From assembly GCA_902768065.1 (NCBI GenBank), contig CACXJP010000059.1, forward strand, positions 1 to 8,740: a stretch of DNA of 8,740 nucleotides, written 5' to 3'. Under the pieces are notes generated by a model, which saw only the letters and a list, made by a program, of their open reading frames with translations, had not been told where the DNA came from and ran no database searches. Of the stretch, positions 1 to 6,570 are shown piece by piece. The DNA is from an uncultured Erysipelotrichaceae bacterium. Lineage in GTDB: Bacteria > Bacillota_I > Bacilli_A > RF39 > UBA660. A program made the translations under genes and the position numbers. How positions within the stretch are numbered: the first letter of the stretch is position 1; the number at the start of each line of letters is the position of its first letter.

Positions 1-146
1 CTAGCTATTGCAATAGTATCCAAAAAACATAGAAAAGTATTTTCATCTTTATAAAAATTCTTAAGCTGATCAATTGACGCACACAGTAATTGATTCTTAA
101 AAGCCAACAATGATAAATCATCTAGTAGTTCTTCTTCTTCATCCAT
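1..146 (-). CDS. Unidentified acidic protein, N-terminal part (runs off the window edge)
   Basis: An open frame begins with ATG at 146-144 and stays open to base 1, giving 48 residues without a stop; the rest lies outside the window. The start is supported by an AGGTAGG Shine-Dalgarno at 154-160, 7 nt upstream, which overlaps the stop codon of lon. The two genes are therefore 8 bp apart and probably co-transcribed and translationally coupled. The visible part begins with a very acidic run (MDEEEELLDD), followed by a helix-like stretch rich in Leu, Phe and Asn with two cysteines (residues 22 and 40). It shows no signal peptide or membrane segment. It does not resemble YihA/EngB, the GTPase often found next to lon in Bacillota. 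I do not recognise the family. Existence of the gene is fairly secure from frame, start and spacing; the function is unknown. Confidence 0.7.
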   Translation of the reverse strand, partial: MDEEEELLDDLSLLAFKNQLLCASIDQLKNFYKDENTFLCFLDTIAIA

Positions 147-153
147 AAAAACA

Positions 154-160
154 CCTACCT
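154..160 (-). promoter_or_regulatory. Shine-Dalgarno of the gene after lon, overlapping the lon stop
   Basis: On the minus strand the site reads AGGTAGG and includes the lon stop codon TAG (155-157). It lies 7 nt before the ATG at 146. Because the terminating ribosome sits on the initiation site, translation of the downstream gene is probably coupled to lon. Confidence 0.65.
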
Positions 161-2449
161 AAATATTCTCCTATATATATCTTTATAATTATTAACCATA
201 TAAAATTTCATATCATTTCTAATTTCTTCTGGGATTTCATCTAAATCTTTTTCATTTTCTTTTGGAATAAATACTCTTTTTATATTTGCTCTATGAGCTC
301 CAATTACTTTTTCTTTTAAACCACCTATTCCAAGTACTCTGCCTCTAAGTGTAATCTCCCCAGTCATAGCAATTTCTTTTTTTACACATTTCTTTTTCAA
401 TAAACTAATTAATGTTGTAGTAATAGTTACTCCTGCGGAAGGTCCATCTTTATTAACAGCTCCTTCAGGAACATGAATATGAATATCACTTTCTTCTATA
501 ATTTTACTATCTATCTTAAAAGATTTAGCATTTGCCTTAACATAGTCAAGAGCAATATGACAAGATTCCTGCATTACATCACCTAAAGAACCAGTTAAAA
601 TCAATTTACCCTTTCCTTTAAATAAAGTTGCCTCTATAGGAAGAATATCTCCTCCAAAAACAGTATATGCCATACCATTTACAACGCCAATTTCATCTTC
701 CTTATCATTTTCCATATAAAAATATTTCTTTTTGCCTAAAAATTCTTCAAGAATATCACTATCAACATCATAGAAAATAAAATCATTATTCAAAAGCAAT
801 TTCTTTACAATTTTTCTAAATAAAGTAGCAATCATTCTCTCAAGTTCACGTACTCCAGCTTCCTTTGTATAGTTTCTAATTAAAGTCATGATTGCATCAT
901 CACTTACTTGAACTTGCAAAGGAGTTAATCCGTGTTCTTCTAATTGTTTTGGTATTAAATGCTTTTTTGCAATATCCAATTTCTCATATTCTGTATAAGA
1001 AGAAATATTAATTATTTCTAATCTATCTCTTAACTCATAAGGAATCTGTTCAACATAGTTTGCAGTTGCAATAAACATAACTTTACTTAAGTCAAATTCC
1101 TCTTCAATATAATGATCAGAAAATTTACTGTTTTGTTCAGGATCTAAAACCTCAAGTAAACTACTGGCAGGATCACCTTTAATATCCTTAGTCATTTTAT
1201 CTATTTCATCAATTATAAATACAGGATTTGTTGTTCCTGCTTTTCTAATTCCTTGAATTATTCTACCAGGATTTGCTCCTATATATGTTCTTCTATGACC
1301 AACAATCTCTGCCTCATCATTAATACCACCAACACTTATCTTTGCTGATTTTCTATTTAGACTTTTAGCAATAGATAGTGCAAGAGATGTTTTTCCAACA
1401 CCTGGAGGACCAACCAAACAAAGTATTGGGCTTCTTAAATTGTTTGTATTCTGCTTAACCGCTAAATATTCTAATACTCTATCTTTTACATCATCTAATG
1501 CATAATGACTAGAATCAAGTATACTCTTAACCTTAGTTAAATTATTAGTATCCTTAGTATAATTATCCCAAGGAAGATTTATCATCCAATCTAAGTATTC
1601 TCTTACAATACCAAGTTCAGGAGAATTACTATTTAGACTTTCAAATCTATCTAATTCTCTTTTTATTTTTTCTTTTACTTTACTATTACATTTTAATTTA
1701 GCAACCTTCTTAGCAAGTCTCTCAGTATCAGTATCTTTATTATTAGTATCACCAATTTCTTTTTGCATTAATTTTATTTTTTCACGTAAAAAATACTCTT
1801 TTTGAGTTTTATCTAATTCTCTTTCAACTTCATTTTCTATTTTTTGTTCTAATTCTATAAATTTTAAATCTTTATTCATATCTTTAATAAGATATTTTGC
1901 TCTTTCAATCGGATTTATAGTAGTAACATATTTCTTTTTATCTTCATACTTTATAGGTAAAAAGCTAACAACAAGATCACATAAATCATTTAAAGTATCT
2001 ACTCCATTTAATTGACTCATAATAGCATTACTCATATAAGGTACTTTAGTAACATAATTTTCTAAAGATTTAACTACTATATTAAAATAATTCTTGTCTT
2101 CTTCTGTTTCATCAAAATCTTCTATTTCTTTATAATTAGCTCTATAATGATAACCATCTTCTACTATAGAAGAAATTTCTACTCTATCTAATCCTTCAAT
2201 AACAATTCTTGTTTTACCATTAGGAACATTCATTTTTAATTTTAATCGTCCTAAAACACCATATTTTGGAAAAGAAGTAATACTTATATCCTTTTCATCA
2301 ATTGGGTTAACAATTATCATTAAGTTATCATCTATTAAATCTACAATATCAACCATTTGTTTATCATAGGTATTATCATATTCAATTCTAACTTCATTAT
2401 TTGGAAAGATTACCATATCATTTACAACAAGTACTAATAATTTTTTCAA
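155..2449 (-). CDS. lon: Lon protease (LonA type), ATP-dependent
   Basis: This is a cytoplasmic AAA+ serine protease that unfolds and degrades misfolded and short-lived regulatory proteins as a hexamer. At 764 residues it is close to the usual 770-810. The N-terminal substrate-binding domain covers about 1-200, followed by a helical linker with the family motif around QKEYFLREKIK (216-226). The ATPase has Walker A GPPGVGKT (347-354), Walker B VFIIDE (410-415), sensor-1 Asn464, arginine finger Arg476 and sensor-2 Arg534 in GVRELER. The protease domain holds the catalytic dyad Ser671 (KDGPSAG) and Lys714 (GGLKEK), spaced 43 residues apart as in E. coli (Ser679/Lys722). The start is TTG at 2449: it lies 7 nt after GGAGGTGA, and the Lon opening motif (LVLVVNDMVIFP) follows at once. 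The gene has its own promoter. Around the pore loop, 'EIVGHRR' and 'GANPG' differ from the common 'EIRGHRR' and 'G[AS]MPG'. Confidence 0.97.
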   Translation of the reverse strand: MKKLLVLVVNDMVIFPNNEVRIEYDNTYDKQMVDIVDLIDDNLMIIVNPIDEKDISITSFPKYGVLGRLKLKMNVPNGKTRIVIEGLDRVEISSIVEDGYHYRANYKEIEDFDETEEDKNYFNIVVKSLENYVTKVPYMSNAIMSQLNGVDTLNDLCDLVVSFLPIKYEDKKKYVTTINPIERAKYLIKDMNKDLKFIELEQKIENEVERELDKTQKEYFLREKIKLMQKEIGDTNNKDTDTERLAKKVAKLKCNSKVKEKIKRELDRFESLNSNSPELGIVREYLDWMINLPWDNYTKDTNNLTKVKSILDSSHYALDDVKDRVLEYLAVKQNTNNLRSPILCLVGPPGVGKTSLALSIAKSLNRKSAKISVGGINDEAEIVGHRRTYIGANPGRIIQGIRKAGTTNPVFIIDEIDKMTKDIKGDPASSLLEVLDPEQNSKFSDHYIEEEFDLSKVMFIATANYVEQIPYELRDRLEIINISSYTEYEKLDIAKKHLIPKQLEEHGLTPLQVQVSDDAIMTLIRNYTKEAGVRELERMIATLFRKIVKKLLLNNDFIFYDVDSDILEEFLGKKKYFYMENDKEDEIGVVNGMAYTVFGGDILPIEATLFKGKGKLILTGSLGDVMQESCHIALDYVKANAKSFKIDSKIIEESDIHIHVPEGAVNKDGPSAGVTITTTLISLLKKKCVKKEIAMTGEITLRGRVLGIGGLKEKVIGAHRANIKRVFIPKENEKDLDEIPEEIRNDMKFYMVNNYKDIYRRIFR

Positions 2450-2456
2450 CGATACT

Positions 2457-2464
2457 TCACCTCC
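2457..2464 (-). promoter_or_regulatory. Shine-Dalgarno that fixes the TTG start of lon
   Basis: The minus strand reads GGAGGTGA, 7 nt before TTG at 2449-2447. The next in-frame ATG is codon 12, inside the conserved Lon N-terminal strand and without a comparable site, so the TTG start is preferred. Confidence 0.8.
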
Positions 2465-2485
2465 AAGTTTTAAATACTGCTTACT

Positions 2486-2513
2486 ATTATATATTAAAAA
2501 GATTATTTTTCAA
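2486..2513 (-). promoter_or_regulatory. Sigma-A type promoter of lon
   Basis: On the minus strand a -35 box TTGAAA (2508-2513), a 16-nt spacer and a perfect -10 TATAAT (2486-2491) are visible. Transcription would start near 2479 and give a leader of about 30 nt ending in the lon Shine-Dalgarno. The -35 box lies inside an imperfect inverted repeat (2501-2524), which might be an operator. No CIRCE or CtsR-like site is seen. Confidence 0.75.
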
Positions 2514-2524
2514 GGAATAATCCT
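2501..2524. repeat. Nested inverted repeats over the lon -35 box
   Basis: On the minus strand GATTATT and AATAATC form 7-bp arms separated by 8 nt (CCTTGAAA). Overlapping this is AAGGA-TTAT-TCCTT. Flanking A- and T-runs extend the symmetry. The -35 hexamer lies in the loop and right arm. It could bind a repressor or simply reflect AT-rich composition. Confidence 0.4.
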
Positions 2525-2573
2525 TTTTTTTTACATTTTTTTAACAAACAAAAATAATATAAAAAATTCTTAT

Positions 2574-2601
2574 AAAAAAAGACACTCAAAGGTGTCTTTT
2601 T
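2574..2601 (-). terminator. Intrinsic terminator of tig
   Basis: On the minus strand a 10-bp stem AAAAAGACAC/GTGTCTTTTT surrounds the 6-nt loop CTTTGA and continues into a seven-T run (2580-2574). It starts 7 nt after the tig stop codon. The plus strand also has an A-run before and a T-run after the hairpin, so it may work in both directions. Confidence 0.85.
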
Positions 2602-2608
2602 AATAACT

Positions 2609-3889
2609 CTATTTATTTAATTCTTTTAATAAATCGATAGCTTTTCTAACTTCTAAATCATATTTTACTAATTCGATTCCACCAAATTCTTTTAGGAAAT
2701 CTTCCTTTTTCATTTGGTATTTTTCAGCCAATTTTTCAGCTTCTTTTTCTGCATCTTTTTCTGTTACTTTTATTTTTTCCAACTTAATTATTTCATCTAA
2801 CATTAAACGATATAAAACATTGTTAAAAGCTTCTTTTTCCATTTGACTTCTTAAATTAGATTCATCAGTATTAGTGAATTGATAGTATAAATCTAAAGAA
2901 ATACCTTGCATTCTCATTTGCTCTTCAAATCTACCCATTAAACGATCAAGTTCTTCATTTACCATTTCTTCTGGAATATCAACTTCTACGTTTTTTCCAA
3001 CTGTCTCTAATAATTCATCTACATATTGATTTTCATTTTCAACTTCTTTTTTAGCAGTTATAGAAGATTTAATTTGATCTCTCAATTTTTCTTCAGAGTC
3101 AATTCCTTCCATCCCTAAATCTTCAAAGAAATCCTCATCTAATTCTCTTGTTTGTTTTTGTTTAATTTCATTAACCTTAACTTTAAATACTACCTTTGCA
3201 CCTGCTAAATCTTTAGCACCATAATCTTCAGGGAAAGTTAAGTCTAAATCCTTCTCTTCTCCTGCTTTCATACCAATTATTTGTTCCTCAAATCCAGGAA
3301 TAAAAGTATTTGAACCAATTTCTAAAGAATAGTTTTCACCTTTTCCACCATCAAATGCAACGCCATCTTTAAATCCTTCAAAGTCAATAATAGCAACATC
3401 ACCATTTTCAACTTTTCCATCTTTAACAACAAGTTCAGTATATCTTTCTAATAAATGACCAAGTTCATGTTCAACTTCTTCTTTTGTAACTTTTACTTTC
3501 TTAGGCTTAACACCAAGACCTTTATATTTCTTAATGTTTACTTCTGGTGTAGTAGTAATTTTAAATACAAGTTCAACACCCTTATCAGAAAAATCCTTTA
3601 TATCCATTTCTGGCTTAACTACCGGAACTAATTTAGATTCCTCTAATACTTTAAAGTATGCATCATGAGTTATATTTTCAATTGCATCCATATATAAAGA
3701 TTGTACTCCAAATTTCTTTTCATAAATACGTCTTGGAACTTTTCCTTTTCTAAAACCATCAACTTTTGCTGTTTTTTGTTTTTCTTTAAAAGCCTTATCA
3801 ACAGCATCTGTCCATTCTTTACCTTCTATTTTAACTGAAATTTCATGAACATTTTTCTTTTTATTTTCATTTTCACTTTTTTTTGCCAT
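2609..3889 (-). CDS. tig: Trigger factor, ribosome-associated chaperone and peptidyl-prolyl isomerase
   Basis: Trigger factor docks at the ribosomal exit tunnel, shelters nascent chains and speeds proline isomerisation. With the start at 3889 the protein is 426 residues, typical of the family. The ribosome-binding tail carries the signature GFRKGKVP (45-52), including the Phe-Arg-Lys loop that contacts ribosomal protein L23. The FKBP-like isomerase domain lies at about 155-243 (NGDVAIIDFEG, then FIPGFEEQIIGMKAGE). The C-terminal helical arm domain covers about 250-426. The N-terminus is unusually Lys/Asn-rich (MAKKSENENKKKN). A frame extended upstream by 10 residues to 3919 exists, but its ATG lies upstream of the expected transcription start, next to the -10 box. 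ATG 3889 has GGAGGG 5 nt upstream and is chosen. The gene has its own promoter and terminator, and lies directly upstream of lon, unlike the Bacillus tig-clpX-lonB-lonA order. Confidence 0.97.
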   Translation of the reverse strand: MAKKSENENKKKNVHEISVKIEGKEWTDAVDKAFKEKQKTAKVDGFRKGKVPRRIYEKKFGVQSLYMDAIENITHDAYFKVLEESKLVPVVKPEMDIKDFSDKGVELVFKITTTPEVNIKKYKGLGVKPKKVKVTKEEVEHELGHLLERYTELVVKDGKVENGDVAIIDFEGFKDGVAFDGGKGENYSLEIGSNTFIPGFEEQIIGMKAGEEKDLDLTFPEDYGAKDLAGAKVVFKVKVNEIKQKQTRELDEDFFEDLGMEGIDSEEKLRDQIKSSITAKKEVENENQYVDELLETVGKNVEVDIPEEMVNEELDRLMGRFEEQMRMQGISLDLYYQFTNTDESNLRSQMEKEAFNNVLYRLMLDEIIKLEKIKVTEKDAEKEAEKLAEKYQMKKEDFLKEFGGIELVKYDLEVRKAIDLLKELNK

Positions 3890-3894
3890 AATAT

Positions 3895-3900
3895 CCCTCC
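3895..3900 (-). promoter_or_regulatory. Shine-Dalgarno that fixes the tig start
   Basis: The minus strand reads GGAGGG, 5 nt before ATG 3889. It rules in favour of the 426-residue form over the start 30 nt further upstream, which would precede the predicted transcription start. Confidence 0.8.
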
Positions 3901-3910
3901 AACGACATAT

Positions 3911-3939
3911 ATTATACATTATATTTATATTTAAGACAA
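3911..3939 (-). promoter_or_regulatory. Sigma-A type promoter of tig
   Basis: On the minus strand -35 TTGTCT (3934-3939), a 17-nt spacer and a perfect -10 TATAAT (3911-3916) are seen. Transcription would start near 3904, giving a short leader of about 15 nt that holds the GGAGGG site. The -10 region shares the 14-nt string AATGTATAATATAT with the promoter at 8479-8507. Confidence 0.8.
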
Positions 3940-3952
3940 CAATTATTTATAT

Positions 3953-3978
3953 AAAAAAAACTTCAATAATTGAAGTTT
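3953..3978 (-). terminator. Intrinsic terminator after galE (end of the long operon)
   Basis: On the minus strand a 9-bp stem AAACTTCAA/TTGAAGTTT with a 3-nt loop TTA runs into a tract of eight Ts. The left arm begins inside the galE stop codon, so the hairpin is immediately downstream of the gene. It separates the galE operon from the tig promoter. Confidence 0.85.
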
Positions 3979-4981
3979 ATTTGTTTTGTTTTAATATAAA
4001 ATTATAAGAATCTCTCATCATATCTTCAAGATCAAGTTCTGCCTTCCATCCTAACTCTTCTAAAGCTTTTGATGGATCTGCATAACAGCAAGCAATATCA
4101 CCAGGTCTTCTTTCTACTATTTTATATGGAACTTTAACTTTATTGACTTTTTCAAAATTTTTAACTAAATCCAAAACACTATATCCAGTACCAGTACCTA
4201 GATTATAGTAGAAAACACCATCAGCTTTTATAGCTTTTTCAAGAGCTTTAATATGACCTTTTGCCAAGTCCACAACATGAATGTAATCTCTTACACCTGT
4301 TCCATCTGGAGTATCATAATCATCACCAAAAACGCTCAACATTTCAAGTTCTCCACTTGCAACACGTACTATATAAGGCATTAAATTATTTGGAATTCCA
4401 TTTGGTTTTTCACCTATTAAACCAGATTTATGAGCACCAATCGGATTAAAATATCTAAGTATTATTGCCGTAAATTTAGGATTTGAAATATTAATATCCT
4501 TTAATATTCTTTCTATCATCAACTTTGTTGTTCCATAAGGATTAGTAGTACCTCCTACTTTACAATCCTCAGTTATAGGTAAAACTTCTGGATCTCCATA
4601 TACAGTTGCAGAAGAAGAAAAAATAATTTTCATACAATCATGTTCGATCATCTTCTTACACAAATGTAATGTAGAAACTAAATTATTCTCATAATACATA
4701 ATTGGTTCTCTAACAGATTCCCCAACTGCTTTATATCCTGCAAAATGAATTACAGCTTCAATTTTATTCTTAGAAAATATTTCTTCTAAAGCATCTAAAT
4801 CACATACATCATTTTGATAAAAATCAAAATCTTTTTTTGTTATTTCCTTTATCTTATCAATAACATCTAAACTAGAATTAGATAGGTTATCAATAACAAC
4901 TACTTCATAACCATCATTAAGTAATTCAACAACGGCATGACTACCAATAAAGCCAAGTCCCCCAGTAACTAAAATTTTCAT
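3977..4981 (-). CDS. galE: UDP-glucose 4-epimerase, probably also UDP-GlcNAc 4-epimerase
   Basis: This cytoplasmic NAD-dependent short-chain dehydrogenase-type enzyme interconverts UDP-glucose and UDP-galactose (Leloir pathway, precursor supply for surface glycans). The 334 residues match the family (E. coli 338). The Rossmann motif GGLGFIG is at 7-13. The catalytic triad Ser124 (FSSSATVYG), Tyr149 and Lys153 (YGTTK) falls at the same numbers as in E. coli. Position 299, which is Tyr in E. coli and closes the pocket to N-acetylated sugars, is Cys here (GDIACCYAD). This matches human GALE (Cys307) and B. subtilis GalE, which accept both UDP-Gal and UDP-GalNAc. ATG 4981 abuts the stop codon of the Nudix gene (TAAATG), and its GGAGG site is formed by that gene's last two glycine codons, so the two genes are translationally coupled. 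It is the last gene of its operon. Confidence 0.96.
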   Translation of the reverse strand: MKILVTGGLGFIGSHAVVELLNDGYEVVVIDNLSNSSLDVIDKIKEITKKDFDFYQNDVCDLDALEEIFSKNKIEAVIHFAGYKAVGESVREPIMYYENNLVSTLHLCKKMIEHDCMKIIFSSSATVYGDPEVLPITEDCKVGGTTNPYGTTKLMIERILKDINISNPKFTAIILRYFNPIGAHKSGLIGEKPNGIPNNLMPYIVRVASGELEMLSVFGDDYDTPDGTGVRDYIHVVDLAKGHIKALEKAIKADGVFYYNLGTGTGYSVLDLVKNFEKVNKVKVPYKIVERRPGDIACCYADPSKALEELGWKAELDLEDMMRDSYNFILKQNK

Positions 4982-5500
4982 TTAAAAACCTCCATATAAT
5001 TCTTGATATACATCAAAAACATTTAACATTTCTCTTCCTATAGATACATCTATCATACCATCAGAAATACTCTTTTTCAAGAAATTTCCAAGATCAGAAA
5101 AAACCACATAGTATAAATTAAAATCAGTAGCTAATTCTAATTCATCATAATGTGTTTCTTCAAAATTAGGCATATCATCTGTAAAAAATCTATAATAATA
5201 TATACAACTTAACACCTTTCTACCAGTATTAAAATAATTATTATCATATGTTTTTATACATAAAAATGGTCCTTCATTAACTTCTAAATCAATACCGGTT
5301 TCTTCTTTTATTTCTCTAACTATACAATCATCCATATTTTCACCTTCTTCAAGATGTCCTCCTGGAAATTGATAAGTATTATTATTATGAGCAAGAAGTA
5401 TTTTACCTTTAGAATTAATCATTAAACCCTTTACTCTAACAACAACTTCAGAAATATCATCATCAGTTAAATTATCATCATTTATAATTATTTCTCTCAT
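4982..5500 (-). CDS. Nudix hydrolase, substrate unknown
   Basis: Nudix enzymes hydrolyse a nucleoside diphosphate linked to another moiety, using metal bound by the Nudix box. A perfect box, G-x5-E-x7-REIKEETGI, is present at residues 48-70 of the 172-residue form, with metal-binding glutamates Glu63, Glu66 and Glu67. It sits in the expected place after two strands (VVVRVKGLMI, KILLAHNN) and the typical FPGG approach (45-48). There is no signal peptide, so the protein is cytoplasmic. ATG 5500 has AGGTGA 4 nt upstream, overlapping the previous stop codon. A start 27 nt further upstream would overlap the preceding gene and lacks a good site. The region after the box (Tyr/Asp/Phe-rich) gives no clue I can name to the substrate. 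It overlaps no neighbour, but its stop codon touches the galE start. Nucleotide-sugar hydrolysis is possible from context only. Confidence 0.9.
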   Translation of the reverse strand: MREIIINDDNLTDDDISEVVVRVKGLMINSKGKILLAHNNNTYQFPGGHLEEGENMDDCIVREIKEETGIDLEVNEGPFLCIKTYDNNYFNTGRKVLSCIYYYRFFTDDMPNFEETHYDELELATDFNLYYVVFSDLGNFLKKSISDGMIDVSIGREMLNVFDVYQELYGGF

Positions 5501-5504
5501 ATTA

Positions 5505-5510
5505 TCACCT
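5505..5510 (-). promoter_or_regulatory. Shine-Dalgarno of the Nudix gene, overlapping the upstream stop
   Basis: The minus strand reads AGGTGA, 4 nt before ATG 5500. Its first two bases are part of the TAG stop (5509-5511) of the preceding metallopeptidase-like gene. This supports the 172-residue form and suggests translational coupling. Confidence 0.65.
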
Positions 5511-6492
5511 ATAAAAATCTTTCCCAATACTCTAAATTACTAGGACTAACAGTATCAAGTGCAGCATCAATAGTATTACTCATAAGAACTGCTTTTCTCC
5601 ATACTGGTTTATTTGCATTTAAACAACTAGCTTTTGAAGAAGCCATCATATATTCAAAAGTAGATGCTCTATCCTCTTCTGCTGAAACCTGAGCATAATT
5701 ATTTACAAAAAAAGAATCTGGAGAAAATGTATTTTTATACGAATACTCATTAACAACATTTCCATATTCATAACCATATGGATTATATGAATTCCACGTT
5801 GCAACATTATAACCTAATCCTCTTTTTAAAATATATCTTTCGATATAATGATATGATTCATGAAAAAATGACTCATCCATTGGATAAATAACTGCAATAG
5901 AAATATTTGCAAAAGAAAAGTTTGAATCAGTTGCACCTGTAACGGTATCATCAGAATAATTATTTATTAAATATATTGTTAGAGGAATTCCTCCATTTTT
6001 TATTTCAGTAAATAAACCATATGGATAAATGCTAAGCACAGCATTTAAATTTAATAAAGCATTATAAATTGTATTATCATCATAAATAGCTGTAGTAGAT
6101 AGTCCTCCAACTGAATATCCCTCAGTCTCTGCACCATATTTAATAAGAATATTGAATTTTTGTTGCAAAGCGTTTCTTAATGTATTATTGACATTACCAT
6201 CAATAACATGAGATTGCGCACCACCTTGATTTCCACCATTATTTGTAGTAGAAGAAGGATTCTCAACTGTAGTTGTACCTGAATTTGTATTATTATCAGG
6301 ATTACTATCTACACTAGTAAAACTACCATTATCACCATTAACAACCTTAACACCAGTTTTTGGATCTACAAGCCTAATATTATTACTTAAGTCTAATATT
6401 AAACCATATGCGAGAATAGCAAGAGATATAGCAATTAAAATCTTTGCATAATATAATAAAGAACTTTTCTTTTTTTTATGCTTATTAGACAT
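5509..6492 (-). CDS. Membrane-anchored putative zinc metallopeptidase (HESYH motif), family not recognised
   Basis: The 327-residue protein has a Lys-rich N-terminus (KHKKKK), one membrane segment at about 13-34, and then no further hydrophobic stretch. The predicted form is an extracellular protein held by an uncleaved N-terminal anchor. Residues about 50-100 are a low-complexity Asn/Ser/Thr/Gly linker that could span the cell wall. The C-terminal domain holds HESYH at 211-215, fitting HExxH, in the helical context SFFHESYHYIERYIL. A helix-like segment 57-58 residues later (SAEEDRASTFEYM, 270-282) offers Glu272 or Glu273 as the third zinc ligand, as in gluzincins where a later helix supplies a Glu. 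The gene has an AAGGGAG site 7 nt before ATG 6492. Its stop overlaps the Nudix Shine-Dalgarno. Peptidase activity is inferred from the motif only; the substrate is unknown. The domain is Tyr/Asn-rich. Confidence 0.75.
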   Translation of the reverse strand: MSNKHKKKKSSLLYYAKILIAISLAILAYGLILDLSNNIRLVDPKTGVKVVNGDNGSFTSVDSNPDNNTNSGTTTVENPSSTTNNGGNQGGAQSHVIDGNVNNTLRNALQQKFNILIKYGAETEGYSVGGLSTTAIYDDNTIYNALLNLNAVLSIYPYGLFTEIKNGGIPLTIYLINNYSDDTVTGATDSNFSFANISIAVIYPMDESFFHESYHYIERYILKRGLGYNVATWNSYNPYGYEYGNVVNEYSYKNTFSPDSFFVNNYAQVSAEEDRASTFEYMMASSKASCLNANKPVWRKAVLMSNTIDAALDTVSPSNLEYWERFL

Positions 6493-6519
6493 ACTATTAC
6501 TCCCTTCTACTCGATAAAT

Positions 6520-6545
6520 AAATGATAGTTATTTAACTACCATTT
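6520..6545 (-). promoter_or_regulatory. Imperfect inverted repeat / stem-loop in the gap before the metallopeptidase gene
   Basis: On the minus strand AAATGGTAGTT and AACTATCATTT pair over 11 bp (one G-U pair in RNA) around a 4-nt loop AAAT. It is followed by UAUUUAUC rather than a clean U-tract. It could be a weak or leaky terminator, an mRNA processing or stability element, or an operator. No convincing -35/-10 pair is seen in this 78-bp gap, so readthrough from upstream is assumed for the downstream genes. Confidence 0.45.
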
Positions 6546-6570
6546 ATATAACTACTATATTAATAATATA

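Noticed and set aside
2496..2530. Hairpin with flanking A/T runs upstream of lon read as a terminator
   Set aside because: The stem is short and AT-only apart from one or two pairs, and a strong promoter occupies the same bases. The better terminator is at 2574-2601.
2450..2608. CIRCE or CtsR heat-shock operator upstream of lon
   Set aside because: Neither the TTAGCACTC/GAGTGCTAA pair nor the GGTCAAA repeat is present; the only symmetric elements are the terminator and the AT-rich repeat at the -35 box.
3890..3919. A 10-residue N-terminal extension of trigger factor (ATG at 3919)
   Set aside because: That ATG lies next to the -10 box, upstream of the expected transcription start, while ATG 3889 has a proper GGAGGG site.
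4261..4449. A 62-residue plus-strand open frame inside galE
   Set aside because: It lies wholly antisense to a well-conserved galE, is rich in His, Leu and Gln as antisense frames often are, and has no supporting site or family.
5501..5527. A 9-residue N-terminal extension of the Nudix protein (ATG at 5527)
   Set aside because: It would overlap the end of the preceding gene and lacks a Shine-Dalgarno, whereas ATG 5500 has AGGTGA in place.
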